This document shows positions 38,615 through 47,516 of a stretch of DNA of 64,000 bases, piece after piece. The stretch is taken from positions 5,716,001-5,780,000 of the forward strand of contig NZ_CP043930.1 in the NCBI RefSeq assembly GCF_009720525.1, read 5' to 3'. Position 1 is the stretch's first letter. The number at the start of each line of letters is the position of its first letter. The DNA comes from Gimesia benthica (GTDB lineage Bacteria > Planctomycetota > Planctomycetia > Planctomycetales > Planctomycetaceae). A program made the position numbers and the translations under genes. The notes beneath the pieces are model-generated. The model had not been told where the DNA came from and made no database searches. It worked only from the letters and a program-made list of their open reading frames with translations.

Positions 38615-39454
38615 ATGAGTGATGAATCAACACCCGCAGGGAACAACGATGAATCGTCTGGAGAGTTCAATCCGGAACGTCATACTCAGGAAATCCGTCA
38701 TTCCCAGGTGAGTGCCCGGGTGCCGGAAGGGGTTTCCCGAGGCGTCTTCAGTACGGGGGCTGTCGTTCTTCAGGGGGGGCACGAATTTATTCTGGACTTC
38801 CTGTTGCGCATCTCAACTCCCCAGCAGGTCGTCGCCCGCGTCGTGTTGCCCATCGGAGTCGTACCGCAGATGATCCGGGCTCTGCGCGACAATCTCACCA
38901 ATTACGAGAACCGGTTTGGATTCCCCGCGATGCCGGCACCATTGCCGCCACAGGTTACCAGCTCGTCCGATGCCATTAACGTAGGAGCCGGTCTGGAATC
39001 ACCCGAGCCTGATGCACCGACTCCCCCGGTTTCAGATGTTCCTTCAGGCACCTCTGCTGGTGGCTCAGGAACTGTCGGCGAGACCGTCACACCGGATGCG
39101 AATCCACCACAGGCTGTACCGCAGCCGCACGTAGCCGATAAGACAACAGAAGCGGCACAGAAACCACCTTCCGCGGAAGAACTCTACGATGAATTGAAGC
39201 TGCCGGATGAAATGCTGAGCGGCGTCTATGCGAACGCAGTCCGGATCGGCCATTCTGCGACCGAGTTTTCATTTGATTTCATCACGACATTCTTTCCCCG
39301 CTCCTGCGTTTCCGCACGCGTGCATCTGGCTGCTCCCAACATTCCCCGACTGCTCGATTCCCTGACGCATTCGTTCGAGCAGTTTCAACGAAAAATGGCC
39401 CAGCAGCAGAAACGGCAACCACCTGCGCCCGGCGATCAGCCTGGTGAACTTTAA
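38615..39454 (+). CDS. Protein with two DUF3467-like domains
   Basis: 279 residues. The first copy (about residues 30-105, SQVSARVPEGVSRGVFSTGA, FILDFLLRISTPQQVVARVV) matches DUF3467. A Pro/Ser/Gly-rich linker follows (about 110-175), and a second divergent copy (about 195-265, YANAVRIGHSATEFSFDFIT, TTFFPRSCVSARVHLAAP) repeats the same order: a 'phe-asp-phe' strand, then 'VxARVxL', then a helix. Usual DUF3467 proteins are single and ~100 residues. No export signal. Function unknown; it may form a dimer-like unit within one chain. Confidence 0.75.
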   Translation: MSDESTPAGNNDESSGEFNPERHTQEIRHSQVSARVPEGVSRGVFSTGAVVLQGGHEFILDFLLRISTPQQVVARVVLPIGVVPQMIRALRDNLTNYENRFGFPAMPAPLPPQVTSSSDAINVGAGLESPEPDAPTPPVSDVPSGTSAGGSGTVGETVTPDANPPQAVPQPHVADKTTEAAQKPPSAEELYDELKLPDEMLSGVYANAVRIGHSATEFSFDFITTFFPRSCVSARVHLAAPNIPRLLDSLTHSFEQFQRKMAQQQKRQPPAPGDQPGEL

Positions 39455-40536
39455 GAGTGGTTTTCGACGGGCTCGTTGACGGGGGCTACGCTTGCGGTTT
39501 TCTGCTTTCCGAACACGAGAAGACGGCAGAGCAGAAAATTAAAGCCCATGCCGACCAGGATTCCGATGAGAGCTGCCACCAGTGGTTGAGCAGCAAAGAA
39601 AGCAAACGTACCACACAGCACCATCGTGGTTAGCCAGTTAAAGAAGTTCCCCGTCAGGCAACTTCCGCAGTAGGCCAGGTACTGTTTCAGCAGCGGGGCA
39701 TGTCGCGCGTACGAAAATGTGATGTGTCGGTTCAGCAGAAAATTGCTGGTCATGGCAATCCAGATCGCAGTTGCCACCGCGAGGGGGCGGATCATCAAAT
39801 CCAGCAGCAGCGAAAGCGCCAACAGGTTTACGATGACTCCGGAGGAGCCGACAATCGCGAACTGCAGGAAGTAAGCGTAGTTCTTAAATTTGAACTCGTA
39901 CAGCGTTTTCAGCTGAGCCCCCAGGCGAAACCATTCTCCCACGGTCGATGCTGGTTTCCGAGCAGAGTGATCATTAAGCGGGACTGTGACGACCTCCTCG
40001 AATTCCCCTTTGACGATTAATTCCAGGGCAGGGTGCGGACTTGAAGGGGTGAGGTGCTCCTCACATTGTTCAAGCTTGTCCCGGGAGAGGGCAAAACAGT
40101 CCGCCCATGGATCTTTTTCCTTCGTCAGTGGTCGAACCAGCCAGTTGGCGAGTGGCGAACCGGATTTAATCTCTGGGGACCCCATCACGAAGTCAGCCTG
40201 TTGCTCCAGTAGCGGAGTGCTCAGTGCCTGAATCAGTTTCCGGGAAAGACAGGATTCGTCAGTGAGTACCAGCAGGAATTCGCCCGAGGCCGCCTGCAGG
40301 CCGTCCATGAACGCGGTTGTAGGTGATTGAGAGTGTTCCGGGTAAATCAGCTGGACGGACAGACTCGAGTTTAGAACGTCACATGCCAGCTTGAGCTCCC
40401 GGGTGGTATCGTCAGTCACCAGTATCAGCTCGGCAGTCAGTCCGCTGTCTGCGATCTCATCTGCAAACCGGGGCAGTTTGCTGACCAAATTGTCTGTCTC
40501 ACCCAAAGTGGGGACGATCATCGATAGTTGCAGCAA
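39451..40536 (-). CDS. Glycosyltransferase family 2 fused to GtrA-like membrane domain
   Basis: 361 residues. The GT2 domain begins with LSMIVPTLGETDNLV and holds VTDDTTRELK and VLTDESCLSRK, the metal/nucleotide-sugar region. It resembles dolichol-phosphate mannose synthase-like enzymes. The C-terminal ~135 residues have four membrane helices of the GtrA family (FAIVGSSGVIVNLLALSLLL; MTSNFLLNRHITF; LIGILVGMGFNFLLCRLLVF). It probably loads a sugar on a polyprenyl phosphate or helps flip it. The start is a TTG, chosen because it keeps the first strand; an ATG five codons later is possible. It slightly overlaps the 3' end of the previous gene on the other strand. Confidence 0.85.
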   Translation of the reverse strand: MLQLSMIVPTLGETDNLVSKLPRFADEIADSGLTAELILVTDDTTRELKLACDVLNSSLSVQLIYPEHSQSPTTAFMDGLQAASGEFLLVLTDESCLSRKLIQALSTPLLEQQADFVMGSPEIKSGSPLANWLVRPLTKEKDPWADCFALSRDKLEQCEEHLTPSSPHPALELIVKGEFEEVVTVPLNDHSARKPASTVGEWFRLGAQLKTLYEFKFKNYAYFLQFAIVGSSGVIVNLLALSLLLDLMIRPLAVATAIWIAMTSNFLLNRHITFSYARHAPLLKQYLAYCGSCLTGNFFNWLTTMVLCGTFAFFAAQPLVAALIGILVGMGFNFLLCRLLVFGKQKTASVAPVNEPVENHS

Positions 40537-40983
40537 TGTTCTGGCTTTTATGGAAAGTAACGGTTGCAGGCTCTGATTTTGTCACAACTGTGATCGGCGG
40601 GCTGAATCACAGAGCAGGGGCGCATGATGATTTTTTGCCCGGAGGGTGCGTAAATGCCACCTTACTCTCCTGAAAAGAGGGGCAATTCAACAAAACAGAA
40701 CTCGCCACGAATTGTGACAGGCTCAACTGTCACAATGAAACTGACCTGACACATCCCTGGAATCCCTCCAACCGTCAGAACCTGTATTGGTTCTCTGATA
40801 GTGCAGTGCTGTTTTTTTGCATCATTTTATGCTTCTGGCGACATCTGCCTTTTTTATGAACTAGATTTTACTGGAAAAACCTCATGAGAATTCCCGCACG
40901 CAAATCGAGTTGCCTGCCGGGACGTTCTGAGAGTCACATCTGGTTTTGAAATTAAAGACACAAATTGAAGGAGTTTTGAGCAA
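40537..40983. other. Divergent intergenic region upstream of the tad genes
   Basis: 447 bp containing an exact 10-bp inverted repeat at 40711-40736 and a second related site at 40580-40587 (see the operator entry). No ORF or RNA gene is supported. Confidence 0.4.
40711..40736. promoter_or_regulatory. Candidate operator (TTGTGACA/TGTCACAA dyad)
   Basis: ATTGTGACAG and CTGTCACAAT form a perfect 10-bp dyad with a 6-bp centre. The same TGTCACAA octamer recurs at 40580-40587, in a short TCACA-AC-TGTGA palindrome. Repetition of the octamer in one intergenic region suggests a regulator site for the tad or glycosyltransferase gene; no regulator is identified. Confidence 0.4.
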
Positions 40984-42288
40984 ATGGCAGGTCATGGCCT
41001 TTCCCACGCTGATCCCAATATGGCATTTGATGATCTGAAGCGGTTGATCCACAGCAAGCTTGTTGAAAAACTGGACTTGTCGCGCGTGGGAGATCTCGAA
41101 GGAGACTCTCTGCGACGGGAAATCCGTCTGGTGATCGAGCATCTCTGCGACACCGAAAATCCCTTGCTCAACCGTTCCGAACGCGAACGGCTGATTGAAG
41201 AAATCCTCGATGAAACATTTGGTTTTGGTCCCCTGGAACTGCTGCTGAAGGATCAGGATATTGCCGACATCATGATCAATGGTCCCAAACATGTGTTTGT
41301 GGAAAAAAAAGGGCGGATTGAACGTTCTAACGTCGTGTTCCGCGATAATCAGCACCTGTTACAGATTCTGGACCGAATCGTATCCAAGGTCGGTCGACGC
41401 GTCGATGAAACATCGCCGCTGGTTGACGCCCGCCTGCCCGATGGTTCACGTTTGAACGCGGTAATTCCACCTCTGGCATTGGATGGACCTTCACTCACGA
41501 TTCGAAAATTCGGTTCGAATCCCCTGGGGTTGGAAGACCTGTTGCGCTTCGGTGCATTCACACCCGAAATTGCGATGTTGCTCGAAGGATCGATCAAGGC
41601 CCGCATCAACACGATCATCAGTGGTGGTACCGGTTCCGGTAAAACGACCTTGTTGAATACACTCTCCAGCTTCATTCAGAGCGATCACCGTGTGATTACG
41701 ATTGAAGACGCTGCGGAACTTCAGTTGCAGCAGGAACACGTGCTGCGTCTGGAAACCCGTCCGCCGAATATTGAAGGTCGTGGTGCGATTACTGCAACCG
41801 ATCTCGTAAAGAACGCCCTGCGTATGCGTCCCGACCGGATCATCATCGGGGAATGTCGTGGCGGCGAATCGCTGGACATGCTCCAGGCAATGAATACCGG
41901 TCACGAAGGTTCGTTGACCACGATTCACGCTAACACCCCTCGTGACGCGGTTTCCCGTCTGGAAACGATGATCACAATGGGGGGCGTGGAACTTCCGCTG
42001 AAAGCTCTCCGGCAGCAGTTCGCTGCGGCCGTCAACCTGATTATCCAGGTGAACCGCTTGCAGGGGGGGCCACGAAAAGTGACTCATGTGACCGAGGTGC
42101 TAAACCTCGAACAGGATACCGTGATCATGCAGGATATTTTCCTGTTCGTTCAGGATGGGATTGATGCGGACGGCCGCGCTTATGGCCACTTTGAAGCGAC
42201 CGGTGTTCGTCCTGCATTTATGGATCAACTGGAAGCCGCTGGTGTGCGTCTGCCTTCGAATCTGTTTGCCAATCGCGTCCTGCAGTAA
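40984..42288 (+). CDS. cpaF: Tad/CpaF-type secretion ATPase
   Basis: 434 residues. It is a hexameric ATPase that powers Tad pilus assembly or related secretion. An N-terminal domain precedes the core with Walker [10 protein letters not shown] at 214-222. The Asp/Glu box and Walker B follow ([32 protein letters not shown]), and the His box is [18 protein letters not shown]. All are intact. The two inner-membrane platform genes follow on the same strand, 60 bp then 55 bp apart, which fits the tadA-tadB-tadC order. Confidence 0.95.
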   Translation: MAGHGLSHADPNMAFDDLKRLIHSKLVEKLDLSRVGDLEGDSLRREIRLVIEHLCDTENPLLNRSERERLIEEILDETFGFGPLELLLKDQDIADIMINGPKHVFVEKKGRIERSNVVFRDNQHLLQILDRIVSKVGRRVDETSPLVDARLPDGSRLNAVIPPLALDGPSLTIRKFGSNPLGLEDLLRFGAFTPEIAMLLEGSIKARINTIISGGTGSGKTTLLNTLSSFIQSDHRVITIEDAAELQLQQEHVLRLETRPPNIEGRGAITATDLVKNALRMRPDRIIIGECRGGESLDMLQAMNTGHEGSLTTIHANTPRDAVSRLETMITMGGVELPLKALRQQFAAAVNLIIQVNRLQGGPRKVTHVTEVLNLEQDTVIMQDIFLFVQDGIDADGRAYGHFEATGVRPAFMDQLEAAGVRLPSNLFANRVLQ

Positions 42289-42348
42289 ATAACAGTAGAT
42301 AATCAGATCTCGAGCGATCGAGATGTATAATGGTAAAGGTAAAGCGAG

Positions 42349-43353
42349 ATGGATCAGACACTCATCATCTCTATTGCTGCTTTTCTGGGAATGGTGGCGT
42401 TTGTCGGGGCGATCATGTTCGTCTTCAAGGATTTTTCGTCCAGCAAGGCGGAAGATCGACTGGCCGTAATCACCGGACAGAAAAGACACACCGAAGAAAC
42501 AGCTTCCTTACTCAAAGAAGAAATGGTGAGAGGCGGGATGACCAGCCTTTCGGACCGTATCTCGGAATGGTTCGAAAAGTTTGGAAATCTCAAGCTGCTT
42601 ATCGAACAGGCGGAAGCCCCGTTCAAGGCAGATACATTTCTGCTGATGACCGCGGTCGCTGCCTCGCTGGGTTTTGCAGCCGCCTGGTTTACGAACGCAC
42701 CGGTCCCGCTCTGCCCGGTTGCGGCGATGGGAGCAGGAGCCATGCCTTTCATGTGGCTGCTCTTTCGTCGGAATCGACGATTCAAGAAATTTGCGCAACA
42801 GCTGCCTGACGCACTGGAACTGGTGGGACGTGCTTTACGTTCCGGTCACAGTCTTGCTTCAGGACTGAGCGTCGTGGTTCAGGAAATGCCATCTCCGATT
42901 GCCACCGAATTCGCGATGGCCTACGAGGAACAGAACCTCGGTGTGCCGATTGATGTTGCCCTGAAAAGCATGTTGAAACGGATGCCGAACCTGGACTTGA
43001 AGTTTTTCGTAACAGCGGTGGTCATTCAAAGACAGGCCGGGGGCGACCTGGCAGAGATCCTCGACAAAATTGGTTACATCATTCGTCAGCGTTTTAAGAT
43101 CATGGGACAGGTTCAGGCATTGACCGGGGAAGGCCGTATCAGTGGTGTCGTACTGATGGCGTTGCCGATCGCGTTGTTCTTTGCGGTCTACTATCTCAAT
43201 CCGGACTATGTGATGCTGCTGTTTACCGATGAACTCGGACGCAAAATGATTGCGGGGGCATCGTACTGCAGGTCCTGGGAGCGGTCTGGATCAAGAAGAT
43301 TATTAACATCAAGATCTGAACGAACAGTCTGCCGGAGGCATCTCGGGCAGTAA
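42349..43353 (+). CDS. tadB: Tad platform protein TadB, frameshifted near its end
   Basis: 334 residues as read. It has an N-terminal helix (IISIAAFLGMVAFVGAIMFVF), a helix group around 100-140, a conserved T2SF-like domain (DALELVGRALRSGHSLASGLSV, MLKRMPNLDLKFFVTAVVIQ) and a helix near 270. The last ~30 residues as read (SYCRSWERSGSRRLL) are not family-like. One extra base at the G run 43254-43258 gives the normal end IVLQVLGAVWIKKIINIKI and a stop at 43317-43319. So the true gene is probably 42349-43319 with one G missing here. It works with TadC and CpaF in the inner membrane. Confidence 0.9.
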   Translation: MDQTLIISIAAFLGMVAFVGAIMFVFKDFSSSKAEDRLAVITGQKRHTEETASLLKEEMVRGGMTSLSDRISEWFEKFGNLKLLIEQAEAPFKADTFLLMTAVAASLGFAAAWFTNAPVPLCPVAAMGAGAMPFMWLLFRRNRRFKKFAQQLPDALELVGRALRSGHSLASGLSVVVQEMPSPIATEFAMAYEEQNLGVPIDVALKSMLKRMPNLDLKFFVTAVVIQRQAGGDLAEILDKIGYIIRQRFKIMGQVQALTGEGRISGVVLMALPIALFFAVYYLNPDYVMLLFTDELGRKMIAGASYCRSWERSGSRRLLTSRSERTVCRRHLGQ

Positions 43354-43408
43354 CGAATCAGACAGCGGAATACATTTCCAGAATACGATTGAGTTTGGGG
43401 AAGAAATT

Positions 43409-44335
43409 ATGGATTATGTTCAATTGCTACCATGGGCGATCTTCGGGATGGTGATCGTGGGCGTGATCGCCGTGGTCAATAAGCTCAGTTCCGATAAATC
43501 GCGGGCTAATGAACGACTGGATGAATTACGCAATCCTCATCTGCGCAATGGCGGAGAAGAGGGTGCCTCGGCCAGCTCGCTGTTGGAGAAAGCAGCGCCG
43601 ACTTTGTCGAAAGCACTGACTCCCAAGTCTGAGCTGGAAGAGAATCAACTGAAGGTGCGGATGGCGAACGCCGGGTATAACTCCGAGAACGCGCCATCCA
43701 TCTTTCTTTCACTCAAAGTTGCCCTTGGATTATTCGGGGTCCTGATTGGATCCGGCTACGGTTTTTATAATTTCGGTCTGACTCAAAACGGCTGGACTTC
43801 GCTGGTGATTGCCGGGGGTATTGGATTCTATCTACCCGAAATCGTACTGCGTTTCATGTGTAAGGCGCGGATCGAACGCATCTTTCTCTCTTTGCCTGAT
43901 GCGCTGGACCTGCTCGTTGTCTGCGTAGAAGCGGGCCTTGGTCTGGATGCTGCGATGCGGCGCGTCTCCGAAGAACTTGAGGAAACTGCGCCTGATGTCT
44001 GTAACGAGTTTGCTTTATGCAACTTACAGTTACAGATGGGACGTCCCCGACGTGAAGTGTTACACGACCTGGGAATTCGCAGTGGCGTCGATGATATGCG
44101 AGCACTCTCGGCGATTCTGATTCAGGCAGACAAGTTTGGTTCTTCAATCGCCCAGGCGTTACGCGTCCAGTCCGACAGTATGCGTGTCAAACGCAGCCAG
44201 CTGGCGGAAGAACAGGCGGCAATGACGGCTGTGAAAATGATCTTCCCGCTGGTGCTGTTCATCTTCCCCGGGATTTTCGTGGTGCTGGTCGGACCGGCGG
44301 CTATCATGATGATCAACGGGCTACTCTCGAGCTGA
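43409..44335 (+). CDS. tadC: Tad platform protein TadC
   Basis: 308 residues. Helices are visible at about 7-23 (LPWAIFGMVIVGVIAVV), around 100-135 (VALGLFGVLIGSGYGFYNFG; SLVIAGGIGFYLPEIVL), and the C-terminal IFPLVLFIFPGIFVVLVGPAAIMMI. The soluble part holds the T2SF motif LSLPDALDLLVVCVEAGLGLD. It matches TadC, the inner-membrane partner of TadB. It ends 38 bp before a strong terminator. No Tad pilin, prepilin peptidase or secretin gene follows. Confidence 0.93.
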   Translation: MDYVQLLPWAIFGMVIVGVIAVVNKLSSDKSRANERLDELRNPHLRNGGEEGASASSLLEKAAPTLSKALTPKSELEENQLKVRMANAGYNSENAPSIFLSLKVALGLFGVLIGSGYGFYNFGLTQNGWTSLVIAGGIGFYLPEIVLRFMCKARIERIFLSLPDALDLLVVCVEAGLGLDAAMRRVSEELEETAPDVCNEFALCNLQLQMGRPRREVLHDLGIRSGVDDMRALSAILIQADKFGSSIAQALRVQSDSMRVKRSQLAEEQAAMTAVKMIFPLVLFIFPGIFVVLVGPAAIMMINGLLSS

Positions 44336-44373
44336 TGCGCACAGACGCGACTCTCAATTTATTAACCAAATGT

Positions 44374-44416
44374 AAACACCTTTGAACAGTTTGTTAATCA
44401 AAGGTGTTTCTTTTTG
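44374..44416 (+). terminator. Intrinsic terminator after tadC
   Basis: A 12-bp stem AAACACCTTTGA / TCAAAGGTGTTT with a 12-nt loop, followed by CTTTTTG. Confidence 0.85.
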
Positions 44417-44885
44417 TTGACACATCTCTCGGTCGTTCCCGCTTCGACTCCGGTCTGTGATCAGATTATCTCACATCCACAATGAATTGCCTATACATGC
44501 AAAGTATTGCATGCAGGTGTATAACTTGATTCGGGTTGCCAAAGATCGGGAAAATTTTATCTAACAGATGTTTGGCATTTCTTTTGCGGGTTCTGCGCCT
44601 GAATAAATTGAACCAGGGATCAGTGATCGGCTTCAGGATCCCTGAAGGTTCCGGAGAATAATGCCGGAATCGCTGTCTTGCAAAACTGTTCTTCGGGCCA
44701 TTTGAACTGGTTGCCTGGTGCAAGGCACAACATCTGAAGCAGTCAGCATAACGGCACACCGTGAAAGAGCATGGCCTTCACAGTGTGTTAAGATGATTCT
44801 TTTGTTGAACTGATGCACTACGAGGAAAGTCGTTACGAATTGAAATAAGAACCGGTTCAAAACTTATTTAGATTGAAATCATTTG
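44417..44885. other. Intergenic region with tandem and competing hairpins
   Basis: 469 bp without a credible gene. It contains a bulged hairpin at 44492-44521 (TATAC-ATGCAA / TTGCAT), and a cluster at 44614-44669. In that cluster CAGGGATC (44614-44621) can pair with GATCCCTG (44637-44644), or CTTCAGG (44631-44637) with CCTGAAG (44641-44647), but not both; TTCCGG (44649-44654) then pairs with CCGGAA (44664-44669). It might be an RNA switch-like leader or a decayed repeat. No family is recognised. Confidence 0.4.
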
Positions 44886-45308
44886 ATGCCTGCCCCTCCC
44901 GACTGGCTGAAAACGATGGCAAATCAGGTTGCTGCATTGATGTACGACGTCGATGTACTGGCACCCATTGGTTGTCATTTCTTTCACCACCACAGCCGTG
45001 ATGAATGGGAAGTCACACTCTTTGCTTCCAACACTGAGATTGTTGGCGGAGAGTGGGATGGCGTGCTTGCGCCTTCCAAGTTTTGCCTGGATATTCTCAA
45101 ACTCCGTGAAATCTTCGACGAAATTACTGCTCTCTACTGGCAGGCACTCCCCGTCAGCTATGACGATCAGTTAGGGGCTCATGTCTCCGTTGAGGCTGTC
45201 TATGAAGGGCATCAGGTCTGGGTGCGAGTCCTGTCTGAGTCGCCTGAAGAATTTGAACCAGGTCGACGGATTGAAGCTTACGAATTCGATTTAAAAGAAA
45301 TCTGGTAA
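44886..45308 (+). CDS. Small hypothetical protein
   Basis: 140 residues from the ATG, one codon after an in-frame TTG. It has no signal peptide or membrane helix. Noticeable are a His-rich CHFFHHHSRDEWEVTLFA (His cluster at about 31-36), a central GGEWDGVLAPSKFCLDILKL and an acidic C-terminus ending YEFDLKEIW. The family is not recognised. The long upstream region with hairpins is the only context. It is likely a real gene because of even codon use and complete length, but no function can be given. Confidence 0.6.
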   Translation: MPAPPDWLKTMANQVAALMYDVDVLAPIGCHFFHHHSRDEWEVTLFASNTEIVGGEWDGVLAPSKFCLDILKLREIFDEITALYWQALPVSYDDQLGAHVSVEAVYEGHQVWVRVLSESPEEFEPGRRIEAYEFDLKEIW

Positions 45309-45512
45309 CCTGCCTGATCCCCCCTGAAACTCTTTCCCCAGCACTGAAACTCCACCTGCTCTCTCCCACACGAAGATTGATTCACTCCTCCTGAGCAGAG
45401 ATTCTGCCCGCTGTTGTAGACCGGCTGGAACGACTCGTTTATGATTTAGGAGTCGGTTCTGTTTCGTGCCGTAGTACCAATGGAAGTGCGAGTTGAGAAG
45501 GAGATCAGAGAG

Positions 45513-46436
45513 ATGCAGCTGGGGTTTGTGACTGCGATTCTGCCGGATTACGATTTGAAGCAGGTCTTTCAGGCCGCGTCTGAGATTGGCTACGACTGTG
45601 TGGAAGTCATGTGCTGGCCAGAGGGGAAAGACGCACGGCGTTATGCCGGCATCACGCATATCTCTGCCGAAGCGTTTACCGAATCAGATGTGACTACTGT
45701 TCGTCAACTCGCTGATGAATATGATATCTCGGTCAGTGCTTTGGGTTACTATCCCAATCCTCTCACGCCGGATCTGGAAGAGGCCGGTAAATATACAGAG
45801 CATATTCAGAAAGTGATCTCCGCTTCCCGCATGCTGGAAATCAACCGCATGAATACTTTCATCGGGCGGGACTGGACAAAGTCGGTTGACGATAACTGGC
45901 CGCGCTTTCTGGAAACCTGGCCCGACATCATTCAATTTGCCGAACAGCAACAGGTGCGGGTGGGAATCGAAAACTGTCCGATGTCGTTTACAAAAGACGA
46001 ATGGCCCGGCGGTAAGAACCTGGCCTGCACGCCGGCGATCTGGAAGCGGATGTATGCTGACATCCCCAGCGAGTACTTCGGGTTAAATTATGATCCCTCG
46101 CATCTGGTCTGGATGCACATGGATTATCTCGCACCCATTCGCGATTTCGCCGACCGTATCTTTCATGTGCATGCCAAGGATGTACGCGTGGATCAGCACC
46201 GCCTGGATCAGGTCGGTATTCTGGCACATCCTCTGGAATATCATACTCCCAAGCTACCAGGGCTGGGGCAGGTTGAGTGGGGCAGCTTCTTTTCCCAACT
46301 GAACGAGATTGGTTATCGGGGGCCCGTGTGTGTCGAAGTTGAAGATCGAGCCTACGAGCACTCAACCGAGGCTTGCCTGGCTGCTTTGCGTCAGTGCCAT
46401 ACCTATTTGCGAAACTTCATTCCCGTTGGAAGGTGA
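45513..46436 (+). CDS. Sugar phosphate isomerase/epimerase (TIM barrel)
   Basis: 307 residues from the ATG ([11 protein letters not shown]) with AAGGAG 9 nt upstream; an ATG 33 bp earlier lacks a site. TIM-barrel family signs are [63 protein letters not shown] and [15 protein letters not shown], which supply Glu/Asp/His/Glu ligands. The long insertion [17 protein letters not shown] is seen in a subfamily common in planctomycetes. It is followed 5 bp later by deoC, so the two are probably co-translated and linked in sugar metabolism. Confidence 0.88.
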   Translation: MQLGFVTAILPDYDLKQVFQAASEIGYDCVEVMCWPEGKDARRYAGITHISAEAFTESDVTTVRQLADEYDISVSALGYYPNPLTPDLEEAGKYTEHIQKVISASRMLEINRMNTFIGRDWTKSVDDNWPRFLETWPDIIQFAEQQQVRVGIENCPMSFTKDEWPGGKNLACTPAIWKRMYADIPSEYFGLNYDPSHLVWMHMDYLAPIRDFADRIFHVHAKDVRVDQHRLDQVGILAHPLEYHTPKLPGLGQVEWGSFFSQLNEIGYRGPVCVEVEDRAYEHSTEACLAALRQCHTYLRNFIPVGR

Positions 46437-46441
46437 TTCTC

Positions 46442-47140
46442 ATGGACGAACAGTACCAGAAGATTGCCAAAATGATCGACCACTCACTGTTGAGTCCGAT
46501 TCTAACCATCCCCGAGCTGGAAGCAGGCTGTCAGCTGGCGCTGGCATATGATGTTGCCAGTGTGTGTATCATGCCCTGCTATCTCAAACGCTGTGCTGAG
46601 ATTCTGGAGCATTCGACTGTCGAACCGAGCACGACGGTTGGATTTCCACATGGCGGTCATACGATGCTGGTCAAGCTGCGTGAAGCAGAACAGGCATTGG
46701 AAGATGGGTGTACTGAGCTGGATGTGGTTGTGAATCTGTCGCGTGTACTCAGTGAAGACTGGAAGTACGTGGAGACGGAGATTGGTCTCTTGACGCGCAC
46801 TGCGCATCAGGCAGGGCAGAAAATCAAAGTGATCTTTGAAAACTGTTACCTCGCAGATAAGCACAAAATCGAACTGTGTCGCATCTGCAGTGCTGTCAAT
46901 GTGGACTGGGTTAAGACTTCAACCGGATATGGTACCGGCGGCGCGACGATAGAAGATTTAAAACTGATGCGGGAGCATACGCCGCGTCAGGTCCAGGTGA
47001 AGGCTGCCGGCGGAATCCGCACGCTGGATAAACTGCTCGAAGTTCGCGACCTGGGAGTCAGTCGCGTCGGAGCCAGCGCCACCCGCGACATCCTGGATAC
47101 CTGCCGCGAGCGGTTGAAACTCCCTGCGATTGATTTTTAA
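46442..47140 (+). CDS. deoC: Deoxyribose-phosphate aldolase
   Basis: 232 residues from ATG (MDEQYQKIAK), 5 bp after the previous stop; a longer in-frame start lies inside the upstream gene and is rejected. It cleaves 2-deoxyribose-5-phosphate to glyceraldehyde-3-phosphate and acetaldehyde. The catalytic Schiff-base Lys is in VDWVKTSTGYGTGGATIED, with the partner Lys in VQVKAAGGIRT and the acid/base region ELDVVVNLSRVLSEDW. The length is normal. Its pairing with a sugar isomerase suggests deoxynucleoside or pentose use. Confidence 0.95.
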   Translation: MDEQYQKIAKMIDHSLLSPILTIPELEAGCQLALAYDVASVCIMPCYLKRCAEILEHSTVEPSTTVGFPHGGHTMLVKLREAEQALEDGCTELDVVVNLSRVLSEDWKYVETEIGLLTRTAHQAGQKIKVIFENCYLADKHKIELCRICSAVNVDWVKTSTGYGTGGATIEDLKLMREHTPRQVQVKAAGGIRTLDKLLEVRDLGVSRVGASATRDILDTCRERLKLPAIDF

Positions 47141-47165
47141 GGGTAGGGGACTTACGCCTGTCTGG

Positions 47166-47333
47166 TCAGCGCATGTCCTGTTTCGCCTGTTTATCGAGTT
47201 CTGCTTCTGCGGCGGGATCAATTTCAACAGAGGTGTCGTATTCCCCTTCAACCATTGGTTTTTCTTCGCCACATCCACTCAGTAACGGAGCCATACTACA
47301 AAACAGAATAAAAGATAACAGAATCCTGATCAT
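47166..47333 (-). CDS. 55-residue lipoprotein, module 3
   Basis: Begins MIRILLSFIL; lipobox LLSGC puts the lipidated Cys at 21. The mature part is only 35 residues, acidic, with 'DPAAEAE' near the end. It is a paralogue of the lipoproteins at 49048 and 50867 by length, Cys position and the D-P-x-x-E-A-E motif. It lies downstream of a DUF1559 gene, past a hairpin. A longer in-frame version to 47426 would bury the lipobox. Function unknown. Confidence 0.75.
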   Translation of the reverse strand: MIRILLSFILFCSMAPLLSGCGEEKPMVEGEYDTSVEIDPAAEAELDKQAKQDMR

Positions 47334-47445
47334 GATGTTTCTTCTTTCATTAAAATGGAAATCTGTTGACAGCGGTGTCACACAGGCTCGAACTGAATGA
47401 GTATCCTGCAGCAGACAGAATCTCATTCATTCGAGAGCTAATGAA

Positions 47446-47482
47446 CCATCGCCATCGGAGATGACGTTCCCAATGGCGATGG
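47446..47482 (-). promoter_or_regulatory. Intercistronic hairpin, module 3
   Basis: CCATCGCCAT (47446-47455) pairs with ATGGCGATGG (47473-47482), loop 17 nt, between the DUF1559 stop and the lipoprotein start. No T tract, so read-through with stabilisation of upstream mRNA is more likely than full termination. Confidence 0.55.
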
Positions 47483-47516
47483 CTACTGCTGGATGTTTAA
47501 CTAAGCGAACTCAGGT

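Noticed and set aside
44466-44860. Two small minus-strand open frames before the small hypothetical gene
   Set aside because: They overlap the hairpin cluster, lack start sites and encode Cys/Arg-rich sequence typical of non-coding frames.
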